From Bacillota bacterium (GTDB lineage: Bacteria; Bacillota; Bacilli; Lactobacillales; Aerococcaceae): a stretch of DNA of 22,389 nt. The translations under genes and the position numbers were made by a program. The notes below the pieces were generated by a model, which did no database searches, was not told the origin of the DNA, and saw only the letters and a list, made by a program, of their open reading frames with translations. This document shows positions 15,846 through 22,242 of the stretch, one piece after another. Location: positions 1 to 22,389 of the forward strand of contig JAEZWY010000099.1 in assembly GCA_023442905.1 (NCBI GenBank). The letters run 5' to 3'. Each line of letters starts with the position of its first letter. The stretch's first letter is position 1.

Positions 15846-16592
15846 CTAATTCATATACAAGCCACCGTTGACATCAAGCGTTGTACCTGTGATATAGCTT
15901 TGGTTAGCTAAGAAGTACACGGCTTCAGCGATGTCCGATGGTTGTCCAAGTTTCTGTAAAGGAATATTTTCCAGCATAGCCGTTTTGGCTTTTTCTGGAA
16001 TTTCATCTGTCATTTCTGTTTCAATGTAGCCTGGTGCAATGGCATTAACTGTGACACCACGCATACCTAATTCACGTGCTGCAGCCTTCGTTAAACCAAG
16101 AATCCCCGCTTTTGAAGCTGCATAGTTAGCTTGACCAACGTTACCCATTTGACCAATCACTGATGCAATATTAATAATGGCACCTTGACGTTGCTTCATC
16201 ATTAGTTTGCTAGCTGCTTGAATGAAATTGAATGTCCCTTTTAAGTTAATATCGATCACTGCATCGAAATCTGCTTCTTTCATACGCATTAGTAGCGTGT
16301 CGCGGGTAATACCAGCATTATTCACTAATACATCGATGGTTTGGAAATTTGCTTTGATGAAAGTCATGATTTCTTTGGCAAAATCGGTATCCGTTACGTC
16401 ACCCTTGAAATCCTTCACAACAACATTTTTGCTTTCTAAAGCCTGGATATGGTTTTCAGTAGAACCAGAGCGGGAAACAATGACAATATTGTATCCTTGG
16501 TCTGCAAACTTGTGAGCGATGCTTGCACCAATACCACGGCTACCGCCTGTGATAAGGGCTGTTTTCTTTAATTCTTGTGTATTCTCAGTCAT
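15846..16592 (-). CDS. fabG: 3-oxoacyl-ACP reductase
   Basis: FabG reduces 3-oxoacyl-ACP to 3-hydroxyacyl-ACP with NADPH. It is a classic short-chain dehydrogenase of 248 residues with the nucleotide-binding GGSRGIG at 16-22, NNAG at 91-94, the catalytic Asn116, Ser144, Tyr157 and Lys161 (YAASK), and a C-terminal TGTTLDVNGGLYM. A short hydrophilic N-terminal extension (MTENTQELKK) precedes the first strand. An AAAGGATA ribosome site lies upstream, inside the end of fabD. It starts three bases after the fabD stop, so the two are translated in tight sequence. Confidence 0.97.
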   Translation of the reverse strand: MTENTQELKKTALITGGSRGIGASIAHKFADQGYNIVIVSRSGSTENHIQALESKNVVVKDFKGDVTDTDFAKEIMTFIKANFQTIDVLVNNAGITRDTLLMRMKEADFDAVIDINLKGTFNFIQAASKLMMKQRQGAIINIASVIGQMGNVGQANYAASKAGILGLTKAAARELGMRGVTVNAIAPGYIETEMTDEIPEKAKTAMLENIPLQKLGQPSDIAEAVYFLANQSYITGTTLDVNGGLYMN

Positions 16593-16595
16593 AGC

Positions 16596-17528
16596 TTATC
16601 CTTTCAATCCTGCGATAGTTGCCTGCAGGGTTTCTTCGTCTTCAACTCGGTAAACCTTAATCTCTTTATTGATTTGTTTCATAAATGAAGACAAGGTTTT
16701 ACCAGGGCCAATTTCAATGACCGTATCTACCTCTTGTTCAATTAAGTATTCAATTGAATCTGACCATTTAACTGGCTTCATCACTTGTTGGATTAACAAG
16801 TCTTTTACTTGTCCATCCTGGTGCGCTGTAGCTGTTGTATTTGAAATAACCGGTACTCTTTGTGGCTTAAAATCAAATTTGTCTAAATAATCAGCTAATT
16901 GGTCACTTGCTTGTGATAATAAGGCCGTGTGGAAAGGACCAGAAACGTTTAATTCCACCATTTTCTTCACGCCTGCTTCAGTCAACTTAGCAACTGCAGT
17001 ATCTACTGCCGAAGCGTCACCACCGATTACGATTTGTTTTGGTGTATTGTAGTTTGCTGGTGCAACGTATTGACCAGAAGCTTCGCGCACTTGCTGGCAA
17101 ATCTCTTCTATTAAAGCGCGTTCAGCTTTCATCACGGCTACCATTTTGCCGGCACCTGCAGGCGCAGATGCTTGCATAAAACGACCACGATGGCTCACTA
17201 AATCAACCGCATCTTCAAAGGACAATACGCCCGCTTCAACAAGGGCTGTGTACTCGCCTAAGCTTAATCCAGCTAGGTAGTCGGCTGTAATGCCTGCCTC
17301 CCTTAGAAGGGCTGTAAAGGCTGTTGATACGGTTAAAATAGCGGGTTGTGTGTATTCTGTTTGATTTAATTCTGTATCTTCTTGAAAGCATAGGTCTTTC
17401 ATTGAATAGCCTAGAACTTCTGAGGCTTTGTCAAAGTAAGTTGCAATCTCAGGATGATGGTTGAGTAAGTCTTGCCCCATCCCTGTATACTGTGCGCCTT
17501 GACCAGCGTATAAAAAAGCTATTGCCAT
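16596..17528 (-). CDS. fabD: Malonyl-CoA:ACP S-malonyltransferase
   Basis: FabD moves the malonyl group from CoA to acyl carrier protein, supplying the elongation substrate. The 310-residue protein shows FLYAGQGAQYTGMG at 5-18, the nucleophile Ser89 in GLSLGEYTAL, the substrate-binding Arg near 116 in HRGRFMQ, and His200 in SGPFHTALL. All catalytic positions are intact. An AGAGGAG ribosome site supports the ATG. A 79-base gap with a hairpin separates it from fabK, the largest gap inside the operon, while fabG follows after only three bases. Confidence 0.97.
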   Translation of the reverse strand: MAIAFLYAGQGAQYTGMGQDLLNHHPEIATYFDKASEVLGYSMKDLCFQEDTELNQTEYTQPAILTVSTAFTALLREAGITADYLAGLSLGEYTALVEAGVLSFEDAVDLVSHRGRFMQASAPAGAGKMVAVMKAERALIEEICQQVREASGQYVAPANYNTPKQIVIGGDASAVDTAVAKLTEAGVKKMVELNVSGPFHTALLSQASDQLADYLDKFDFKPQRVPVISNTTATAHQDGQVKDLLIQQVMKPVKWSDSIEYLIEQEVDTVIEIGPGKTLSSFMKQINKEIKVYRVEDEETLQATIAGLKG

Positions 17529-17550
17529 GTTCGTCTCCTCTTAATAGAAA

Positions 17551-17581
17551 AGCAGTGAAATGCACAAACCATCCCACTGCT
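17551..17581 (-). other. Intra-operon hairpin between fabK and fabD
   Basis: On the minus strand AGCAGTG (17581-17575) pairs with CACTGCT (17557-17551) around a 17-base loop, then TTTTC follows. The stem is seven pairs. It may be a weak attenuator, a processing site or an mRNA-stability element in the 79-base gap; the sequence does not decide between these. Confidence 0.4.
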
Positions 17582-17607
17582 CACATATGTCAATTTAATT
17601 CTCAGCT

Positions 17608-18564
17608 TTAAAGCCATTCACTTGCTCGAGCAGCAATTGTTTCTTTACATTCCGTCATATATGATTGAATAATTTCTGAAACTGATTCACGTTTATCCAC
17701 TAATCCGGCAATTTGGCCGGCCATAAATGAACCCGTGTCTAAATTCCCTTCAACAACAGCTCGACGTAAAGCACCTGATCCAAGCGCTTCAAGTCTGTCC
17801 CAATCAGGATTAGCCTTACTTGCTTCTTCTTTTTCTACTTTAAGATATTCTTTGGTCAATTTGTTCCGTAATACACGGACTGGATGGCCAGTAGATTCGC
17901 CAGTTAATACAGTGTCGATATCTTTTGCCTTAATGATACGCTCTTTAAAGTTATCATGGGCATTTGATTCATCTGCAACAACAAAACGTGTCCCTACTTG
18001 AATACCAACCGCACCTAACATAAGTGCTGCTGCCATTCCTCGACCGTCACCAATACCACCAGCCGCAATGACTGGGATATCCAAAGCTTTTGTTACTTGT
18101 GGTAATAAAGCCATGGTAGTTTGTCGCCCCACGTGACCACCTGATTCCATCCCCTCAACAATCACCCCATGCACGCCTTCACGTTCCATACGTTTTGCAA
18201 GTCCGACAGAAGCGACCACTGGAATGACTGAAATACCCGCTGCGTTGAATCTATCCATATATTTACCTGGAGATCCAGCACCAGTTGTAATTGTCTTCAC
18301 ACCAGATTGACAGATGTAATCCACCACTTCCTCGACATGTTCATTTAACAACATGACATTTACAGCGAATGGTTTATCTGTTAATTGTTGCATCTTTTCG
18401 ACTTTGGCTTGTACTACGTCTACACGGTCATGTCCAGTACCAATTACACCAAGCCCCCCAGCATTGGAAACTGCTGATGCTAAATCCGCATCGGCAACCC
18501 AAGCCATAGCACCTTGGATAATTGGGTATTCAACACCTATGCGTTCCCAAAAATCTGTTTTCAC
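17608..18564 (-). CDS. fabK: Enoyl-ACP reductase II (FMN-dependent)
   Basis: FabK reduces the enoyl-ACP double bond in the last step of each elongation round using NAD(P)H and FMN. The 318-residue TIM-barrel protein belongs to the nitronate-monooxygenase/FabK superfamily and shows YPIIQGAMAWVADADLA at 14-30, GGLGVIGTG at 36-44, GMESGGHVG, IPVIAAGGIGDGRGMAAALMLGA and GVQVGTRF-like IQVGTRF. Its position directly after acpP and before fabD identifies it as FabK and not a nitronate monooxygenase. FabK is the triclosan-insensitive alternative to FabI. The start is GTG at 18564 with AGAGGAAG upstream. Confidence 0.95.
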   Translation of the reverse strand: MKTDFWERIGVEYPIIQGAMAWVADADLASAVSNAGGLGVIGTGHDRVDVVQAKVEKMQQLTDKPFAVNVMLLNEHVEEVVDYICQSGVKTITTGAGSPGKYMDRFNAAGISVIPVVASVGLAKRMEREGVHGVIVEGMESGGHVGRQTTMALLPQVTKALDIPVIAAGGIGDGRGMAAALMLGAVGIQVGTRFVVADESNAHDNFKERIIKAKDIDTVLTGESTGHPVRVLRNKLTKEYLKVEKEEASKANPDWDRLEALGSGALRRAVVEGNLDTGSFMAGQIAGLVDKRESVSEIIQSYMTECKETIAARASEWL

Positions 18565-18609
18565 TAAAGGATTACTTCCTCTCTTAATCGACTAGTTTGT
18601 AGGCAGAAA

Positions 18610-18834
18610 TTATTTGTTTGCTTCTACGTAGTCAACTAAATCTTGAACAGTGTTAATTTTTTCTTCATCTTCAATTTCGATATCGAATTCGTCTTCGATG
18701 TCATTAATGATTTGGAATAAGTCTAAAGAGTCAGCGTCAATATCTTCACGAATATTTGTAGTTGCTTTCACTTCGCCAGCCTCTAAGTCTAATTGTTCAG
18801 TGATTAATTCTTGGATTTTTTCAAAAGTTGTCAT
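18610..18834 (-). CDS. acpP: Acyl carrier protein
   Basis: ACP carries the growing acyl chain on a phosphopantetheine arm through all steps of fatty-acid synthesis. The protein is 74 residues, highly acidic and a four-helix bundle by family. The arm attaches to Ser36 in DIDADSLDLFQI, the canonical DSL site. The frame is open to 18867, but the ATG at 18834 is chosen because GGAGGAA lies about nine bases before it and the result MTTFEKIQELI matches normal ACP length. It is the first gene of the operon; fabT and fabH, which precede acpP in many Lactobacillales, are not here. Confidence 0.96.
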   Translation of the reverse strand: MTTFEKIQELITEQLDLEAGEVKATTNIREDIDADSLDLFQIINDIEDEFDIEIEDEEKINTVQDLVDYVEANK

Positions 18835-18953
18835 TATTTTATATTCCTCCATAATTTGCGTAATCATATATTAGGTCACTTATCCCTATAAAAAGGATAT
18901 CGATTTATGAATACGATAAAGTTTAATTTTGTTTGACATGTAATAAAGTCAAT
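18835..18953 (-). promoter_or_regulatory. Leader of the fab operon with two small inverted repeats
   Basis: The predicted leader from about 18953 to the acpP ATG is about 120 bases, long for an operon of this kind. It holds TTGAC (18933-18937) and GTCAA (18948-18952) with a 10-base spacer, right at the predicted transcription start, and TATCC/GGATA (18881-18885, 18895-18899). Either could be a small operator or leader structure, but both arms are only five bases. Confidence 0.35.
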
Positions 18954-18959
18954 AACGAG

Positions 18960-18988
18960 ATATTAAATTATATATATAACTTTGTCAA
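18960..18988 (-). promoter_or_regulatory. Sigma-A promoter of the fab-acc operon
   Basis: The minus strand has a perfect -35 TTGACA (18988-18983), a 17-base A/T-only-like spacer with an AT run, and TAATAT as the -10 (18965-18960, four of six). Transcription should begin near 18953, about 120 bases before the acpP start. No other comparable promoter is seen within the operon. Confidence 0.75.
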
Positions 18989-19007
18989 CTAGTTATCGAA
19001 ACTAGTT
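18987..19007. promoter_or_regulatory. Symmetric operator-like site overlapping the fab -35 box
   Basis: Two copies of the perfect 8-bp palindrome AACTAGTT (18987-18994 and 19000-19007) are separated by five bases, ATCGA, with 13 bases between centres. The proximal copy shares its AA with the TTGACA -35 box, so a bound dimer would block RNA polymerase. This is the type of site bound by MarR-like lipid regulators such as FabT, although I do not recall AACTAGTT as a known FabT or FapR box. The regulator is not encoded in this window. Confidence 0.55.
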
Positions 19008-19008
19008 T

Positions 19009-19299
19009 ATTCATTTTTAAGAAACAAATCCGTTGTAAGCGCTACGAAACTTGTATTCAAGCCTTTAAGATTATGGCAGGCGCTTAAAAACTTGATTTTT
19101 TGTGAAACAAAAATTGTATTTTGACTATTTATTCTAATGATTTGATGGTAATCGGATGGTTACTTGCTCTAGAAAATAAACTGGGATTTTCTTACTATCA
19201 TCAGCTTTAAAAAATACTGCTATCTATAAAGGACAAGAAGATAGAAGATTCTTTCACGCAAAAGTCTAGGTAGCTTTTCTAGTAAAGAACTAAATACGT
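19009..19299. other. Gene-free AT-rich stretch upstream of the fab promoter
   Basis: I see no gene here on either strand. It contains TGTAAGCGCTACGA at 19034-19047, which matches 12 of 14 positions of the catabolite-response (cre) consensus; an inverted repeat TAAGCGC/GCGCTTA (19036-19042 and 19080-19086) with an inner CTTG/CAAG pair; and a small A/T hairpin TTTTTGT/ACAAAAA at 19097-19113. Any of these might be regulatory or chance features of AT-rich DNA. Confidence 0.3.
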
Positions 19300-19337
19300 A
19301 AAAAAGCTCTAAGACAAAAAAATGTTTGTCTTAGAGC
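19300..19337 (-). terminator. Intrinsic terminator on the minus strand
   Basis: On the minus strand GCTCTAAGACAAA (19337-19325) pairs perfectly with its complement (19318-19306), and six T residues follow (19305-19300). It lies 77 bases after the stop of the small ORF at 19414-19656 and implies a transcript entering from that side. The plus strand lacks a long T-run. Confidence 0.88.
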
Positions 19338-19413
19338 CTTTAAAATCCCTGTTGTTATTTCAATATTCTCTAGTATATTATTGGTTGCTTACAAGGCAAT
19401 CAACTGGCCTTAT

Positions 19414-19656
19414 TTAGATGGCAAACAAACTACCTATTGCCTCAAAGGCAAAATGGAGGAAAAGCTGCACCAGAATAATCATCACAACAAATTTTTGTTG
19501 CGGATTTTTGCTAAGAAAATCTTTCTGATAGAATAGATGACCAGTACAGATATACGATATAAAAGCAGTGATATGCTCACTGGCGAAAGGTTGACCTTGT
19601 GAATTGGTTACCCATACAGCTGATAAAATGATAAGCAGGATATAAGGCAATAACAA
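19414..19656 (-). CDS. Possible small membrane protein, start unclear, may be degraded
   Basis: I do not recognise this protein. The 80-residue frame has a TTG start and no good ribosome site there. It begins with a hydrophobic segment (LLPYILLIILSAVWV), has a polar middle (SKNPQQK) and ends with a second hydrophobic segment (FVVMIILVQLFLHFAFEAIGSLFAI), so two or three membrane helices are likely. The frame continues open upstream to a stop at 19741-19743, reading KRKIYFILL just before the first helix as a positive-inside flank would, but has no normal start codon there. An ATG in another frame at about 19697 has AGGGG before it and runs only 30 codons, so an A-tract frameshift could have broken a longer gene. 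A terminator 77 bases downstream supports transcription. Confidence 0.4.
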   Translation of the reverse strand: MLLPYILLIILSAVWVTNSQGQPFASEHITAFISYICTGHLFYQKDFLSKNPQQKFVVMIILVQLFLHFAFEAIGSLFAI

Positions 19657-19851
19657 TAATATAAAATAAATTTTTCTTTTACAGCCAAAGTTCTTACCAT
19701 TATCCCCTCGTAAAATTTTATCCGGATTTTTGCTAAATTGCTATTTCTATTAGCCAGTCACCTAACTTATAGAAATATAGATAGTAAACAGAAAACTTTA
19801 TATACCCATTACATCACATATGCGTCATCATTTTAGTGATGGTCATTGGAC

Positions 19852-19895
19852 AAAAAAAAAAGAAAAAGCCGAGATTTTCACCCCGACTCTCTTTC
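19852..19895 (-). terminator. Intrinsic terminator of the DUF2187-like gene
   Basis: On the minus strand AGTCGGGG (19888-19881) pairs with TCTCGGCT (19874-19867), including G-U wobbles, around a six-base loop. A long U-rich run follows (complement of the A-tracts at 19867-19852). It lies just after the stop at 19918. Confidence 0.85.
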
Positions 19896-19917
19896 TTACT
19901 ATTTATACGTGTATGTA

Positions 19918-20262
19918 TTAGCTAGAAGGCACTTTAACATACTCATCGATGTCTTTAAAATTGACAATTGTTTTTGATTCGCAAATTTCTCGCATCTCTT
20001 CATCAGAATAATCCCAATAAATTTTAACAACTGCTGAGTTTGTTAATAATTTTTCAATTCTTCCTACCATGTTGCGTTCACGGAAGGTGAAGCGTATTTC
20101 GTCTCCTATATCTGGTCGTACAGACTCTTTTACAGTATTAATAACTTCTACTGCCTCATCGTAGGGTAAATCTAGTAATGATGCAATTCTCGACTTACTT
20201 GTACCACGACGTAATTCAGTTCCAACTAGTTCTTGCATTTCATCTGTGACTTTAATACTCAT
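19918..20262 (-). CDS. DUF2187-like protein with N-terminal HTH-like segment
   Basis: This 114-residue cytoplasmic protein appears to join two parts. Residues about 8-46 (TDEMQELVGTELRRG, SKSRIASLLDLPYDEAVEVI) look like a helix-turn-helix of the kind that recognises DNA. Residues about 51-110 (DIGDEIRFTF, GRIEKLLTNSAVVKIYWDY, KTIVNFKDIDEYV) resemble the small beta-barrel of DUF2187/YkvS proteins, whose stand-alone members are only about 60 residues and of unknown function. The assignment rests on the GD-I-F ... NSAVVKI ... TIVNFK pattern and is from memory. An AGGAGG ribosome site and a monocistronic layout (promoter at 20301-20309, terminator at 19852-19895) mark it as a real gene. A small regulatory role is a guess. 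Confidence 0.72.
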   Translation of the reverse strand: MSIKVTDEMQELVGTELRRGTSKSRIASLLDLPYDEAVEVINTVKESVRPDIGDEIRFTFRERNMVGRIEKLLTNSAVVKIYWDYSDEEMREICESKTIVNFKDIDEYVKVPSS

Positions 20263-20300
20263 ATATAGCCTCCTAGTTAACCATGCGCCTTCTAATCACC

Positions 20301-20309
20301 ATTGTACCA
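20301..20309 (-). promoter_or_regulatory. Extended -10 promoter of the DUF2187-like gene
   Basis: The minus strand reads TGGTACAAT (TG, one base, TACAAT) 39 bases before the start at 20262. A clear -35 box is lacking (TATTAT at the expected distance). The gap to alkD shows no obvious terminator, so some read-through from alkD is also possible. Confidence 0.5.
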
Positions 20310-20359
20310 TATTTTGTATTTTAATAATAATTTAAAGGCTTACCCGTTGAAAAATGGCA

Positions 20360-21070
20360 TTATATCTGGTTTTTTTCTAAGTAAAAGTATTTTGTGGCCT
20401 CGCGCCAGGTTAAGTTAGATAAGTCACTCTCATGGTTTTTTAAGAAATTTTCCACCCAATTTTGGTTGGTTTTCGCATAATCACGCAAGATCCAACCCAT
20501 TCCCTTATTGATAAAAAATTCATCTGTATGCAAGCAATTTTCACAAGTTTCAGCTAATAAAACAGTATCTGTTTGCCCCTTCATCCCCAGTTGATGGATC
20601 ATTGAAGTCCGCTTCAACCAGATATTATCCGATGAGCTCCACGCCACCATTTCCGACTTCAAATCAGGATTCTTATGGACTAAATAACCGATTGTTTTAA
20701 CCAAGGCATCCACCGAATCCCACCACGATTTTTGGACAATCAATGTTTTTAATCTAGGTAAATCATCCGGCTGCAAATATTTCTTCATTTCTTTCAAATA
20801 ATCACAAACAATATATTGAAATTCTCTTTCGGAAAATGACCAAAATTCGTCAACAAAAGCCCAGTCAATGATTGCTTGATTAGGATTTTCCATGAAGCGC
20901 AACTTTGCTTCTGCCTTCGCTTTCTTTAGGTAGGGTTTAAAAATATCCCGGCGCGTTTGGCTTTTGATACCAAGAAATGGAAACTGGTTACGTTGGTACT
21001 TGGCCATCGGTTCAGCATCATCGCTTGCATGATCATACATTTCTTCAATTAAGTACTGCCAATTCACCAT
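20360..21070 (-). CDS. AlkD-like DNA alkylation repair glycosylase
   Basis: This HEAT-like-repeat DNA glycosylase family removes positively charged alkylated bases such as N3-methyladenine and N7-methylguanine without base flipping. The 236-residue protein is of normal length and all helical. The family hallmarks are visible: YQRNQFPFLGIKSQTRRDIFKP at about 25-46, DWAFVDEFW near 69-77, SWWDSVD at 115-121 containing the catalytic Trp/Asp positions, and INKGMGWILRDYAK near 186-199. In Bacillus cereus AlkD the corresponding Trp and Asp contact the damaged base. It starts 10 bases after the nucleoside-hydrolase stop with GGGAG upstream, so the two genes share a transcript. A DNA-repair role next to a nucleoside salvage-type gene is plausible but unproved. 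Confidence 0.93.
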   Translation of the reverse strand: MVNWQYLIEEMYDHASDDAEPMAKYQRNQFPFLGIKSQTRRDIFKPYLKKAKAEAKLRFMENPNQAIIDWAFVDEFWSFSEREFQYIVCDYLKEMKKYLQPDDLPRLKTLIVQKSWWDSVDALVKTIGYLVHKNPDLKSEMVAWSSSDNIWLKRTSMIHQLGMKGQTDTVLLAETCENCLHTDEFFINKGMGWILRDYAKTNQNWVENFLKNHESDLSNLTWREATKYFYLEKNQI

Positions 21071-21080
21071 CGAATTCTCC

Positions 21081-22028
21081 CTATTGAATTTCCGCTAACA
21101 AGCTCACCAATTGGTCTTTAAATCCTTGGCTAGAAATCCTCTCTGCAACTCGGCAATTCGGCGCACGTTTGAATTCCTCTTCCCAGTCCACAATGTTGTA
21201 GCCACGGGCAAATTGACCTTGTGTTTCAACATCCACGTAATATTCAGTCGCTTGAAGCATCAATTCTGGTACCGCAGCAACTGCAACCAATAATGAGTCT
21301 GTACAAGTAATCCCGTCGATTCCTCGTTTTGCCAGTTCAAACTCACGGACAAACATATTAATATCTAAGAAGAATTTTGAACCTTTTGTATTTAAAGCTT
21401 GAATTTCTTCAATATCTTCTTCATACATAACACCAAAGTCTAAAGAAGCATCCCAAGTAACCATGGTTTTTGCTGTTGATGCATTTAAAACGATCCTAGC
21501 CGCCTCAGGGTCCACATAGAAGTTATATTCAGCCGAAACATTCATATTCCCTAAGCGGTTGTTTACCCCACCCATAATCCAAATATGCTTGATATCCGCT
21601 GCAATCTCTGGTGCCTTCTTAATAGCCATCGCGATATTGGTTAATGGCGCTAAAGCTAGTATTTCAATTTCCCCTGGATTTGCTTTAATTGTATCAATAA
21701 TAAAGTCTACGGCATGGTCATTTTCTGGTTCTTGCTGAGGTTTTGGAAAAACAGCATCCCCCATACCATTGCCACCTTGAATTTCCTCAACCGTATCGTG
21801 TTTCGCGTTAGGTAGGGCAATCATGGGACTTTGGTAACCCCTATAAACAGGGACCTTGTAACCAGGATTATAGGTTTCAATAGTGGTCAAGGCATTCTCA
21901 ACCTCTTGGTCAAAAGCTACATTTCCAGCAACAATTGTCACACCTTCAACCTTAAAATACTTCAAAGCCATCAAAATCGCTGTTGTATCGTCCCCAGCTG
22001 TATCTGAATCAATAATTACTCTTCTCAT
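21081..22028 (-). CDS. Nucleoside hydrolase-fold protein lacking the usual catalytic histidines
   Basis: This 315-residue protein belongs to the inosine-uridine-preferring nucleoside hydrolase family, which splits ribonucleosides into base and ribose using a bound Ca ion. The N-terminal Ca-binding Asp cluster is present as DSDTAGDD (D7, D9, D13, D14; common form DTDPGIDD), as are the middle motif MGGVNNRLGNMNVSAEYNFYVDPEAA at 152-177 and an Asp at 244 in TCTDSLL. Two histidines usual in the family are replaced: the HG.DG site reads QGGNG (Q84), and the C-terminal HD site reads TD (T243). This could mean altered substrate or another acid catalyst. No signal peptide is seen. The ATG has a strong AGGAGGT site. 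It is followed by alkD after 10 bases. Confidence 0.9.
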   Translation of the reverse strand: MRRVIIDSDTAGDDTTAILMALKYFKVEGVTIVAGNVAFDQEVENALTTIETYNPGYKVPVYRGYQSPMIALPNAKHDTVEEIQGGNGMGDAVFPKPQQEPENDHAVDFIIDTIKANPGEIEILALAPLTNIAMAIKKAPEIAADIKHIWIMGGVNNRLGNMNVSAEYNFYVDPEAARIVLNASTAKTMVTWDASLDFGVMYEEDIEEIQALNTKGSKFFLDINMFVREFELAKRGIDGITCTDSLLVAVAAVPELMLQATEYYVDVETQGQFARGYNIVDWEEEFKRAPNCRVAERISSQGFKDQLVSLLAEIQ

Positions 22029-22066
22029 CCGTAAACCTCCTAATATATTTCACTTCTCTATCTCAA

Positions 22067-22072
22067 ATTATA
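22067..22072 (-). promoter_or_regulatory. Candidate -10 box of the nucleoside hydrolase-alkD transcript
   Basis: The minus strand contains a perfect TATAAT about 39 bases before the start at 22028. The -35 position holds only a poor match (TATCTT at 17 bases), so strength cannot be judged; an activator or the hairpins further upstream may matter. Confidence 0.5.
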
Positions 22073-22166
22073 GCCTATATGATGAGATGAAGATAACTCT
22101 AATTGAAAAATTAGCTCAATTTAGCATTATATATGATGCATCAATTTACTATATAAAGAAAAGAGC

Positions 22167-22186
22167 CCTCAAATGAGACTTTGAGG
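22167..22186. repeat. Perfect 7-bp hairpin upstream of the nucleoside hydrolase gene
   Basis: CCTCAAA (22167-22173) and TTTGAGG (22180-22186) form a stem around a six-base loop, with AAGAG/CTTCTT flanks adding a few pairs past a single mismatch. The U-runs on either side are broken, so it could be a weak terminator for a gene entering from the right or a leader element. Evidence for either is limited. Confidence 0.5.
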
Positions 22187-22200
22187 ACTTCTTTGATATA

Positions 22201-22242
22201 TTGATGGAGTTGAGGGGAGTCATCCAAGCCCCTTCACATCAA
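22201..22242. repeat. Compound hairpin near the right edge
   Basis: TTGATG (22201-22206) pairs with CATCAA (22237-22242) and, past a four-base bulge, TGAGGGG (22211-22217) pairs with CCCCTTCA (22229-22236) apart from one bulged T. The loop is AGTCATCCAAG. Together with the hairpin 15 bases to the left it forms a tandem pair, about 140 bases before the nucleoside hydrolase start. It is not followed by a U-run on either strand. The role is unknown. Confidence 0.45.

Noticed and set aside
18835..18867. N-terminal extension of acpP by 11 codons (start at 18867)
   Set aside because: The GGAGGAA ribosome site lies inside this stretch and fits the ATG at 18834; normal ACP begins there.
18868..18900. 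FapR-type operator (TTAGTACC-like) in the acpP leader
   Set aside because: TTAGGTCAC and the nearby TATCC/GGATA repeat do not form the expected palindrome, so no FapR site is called.
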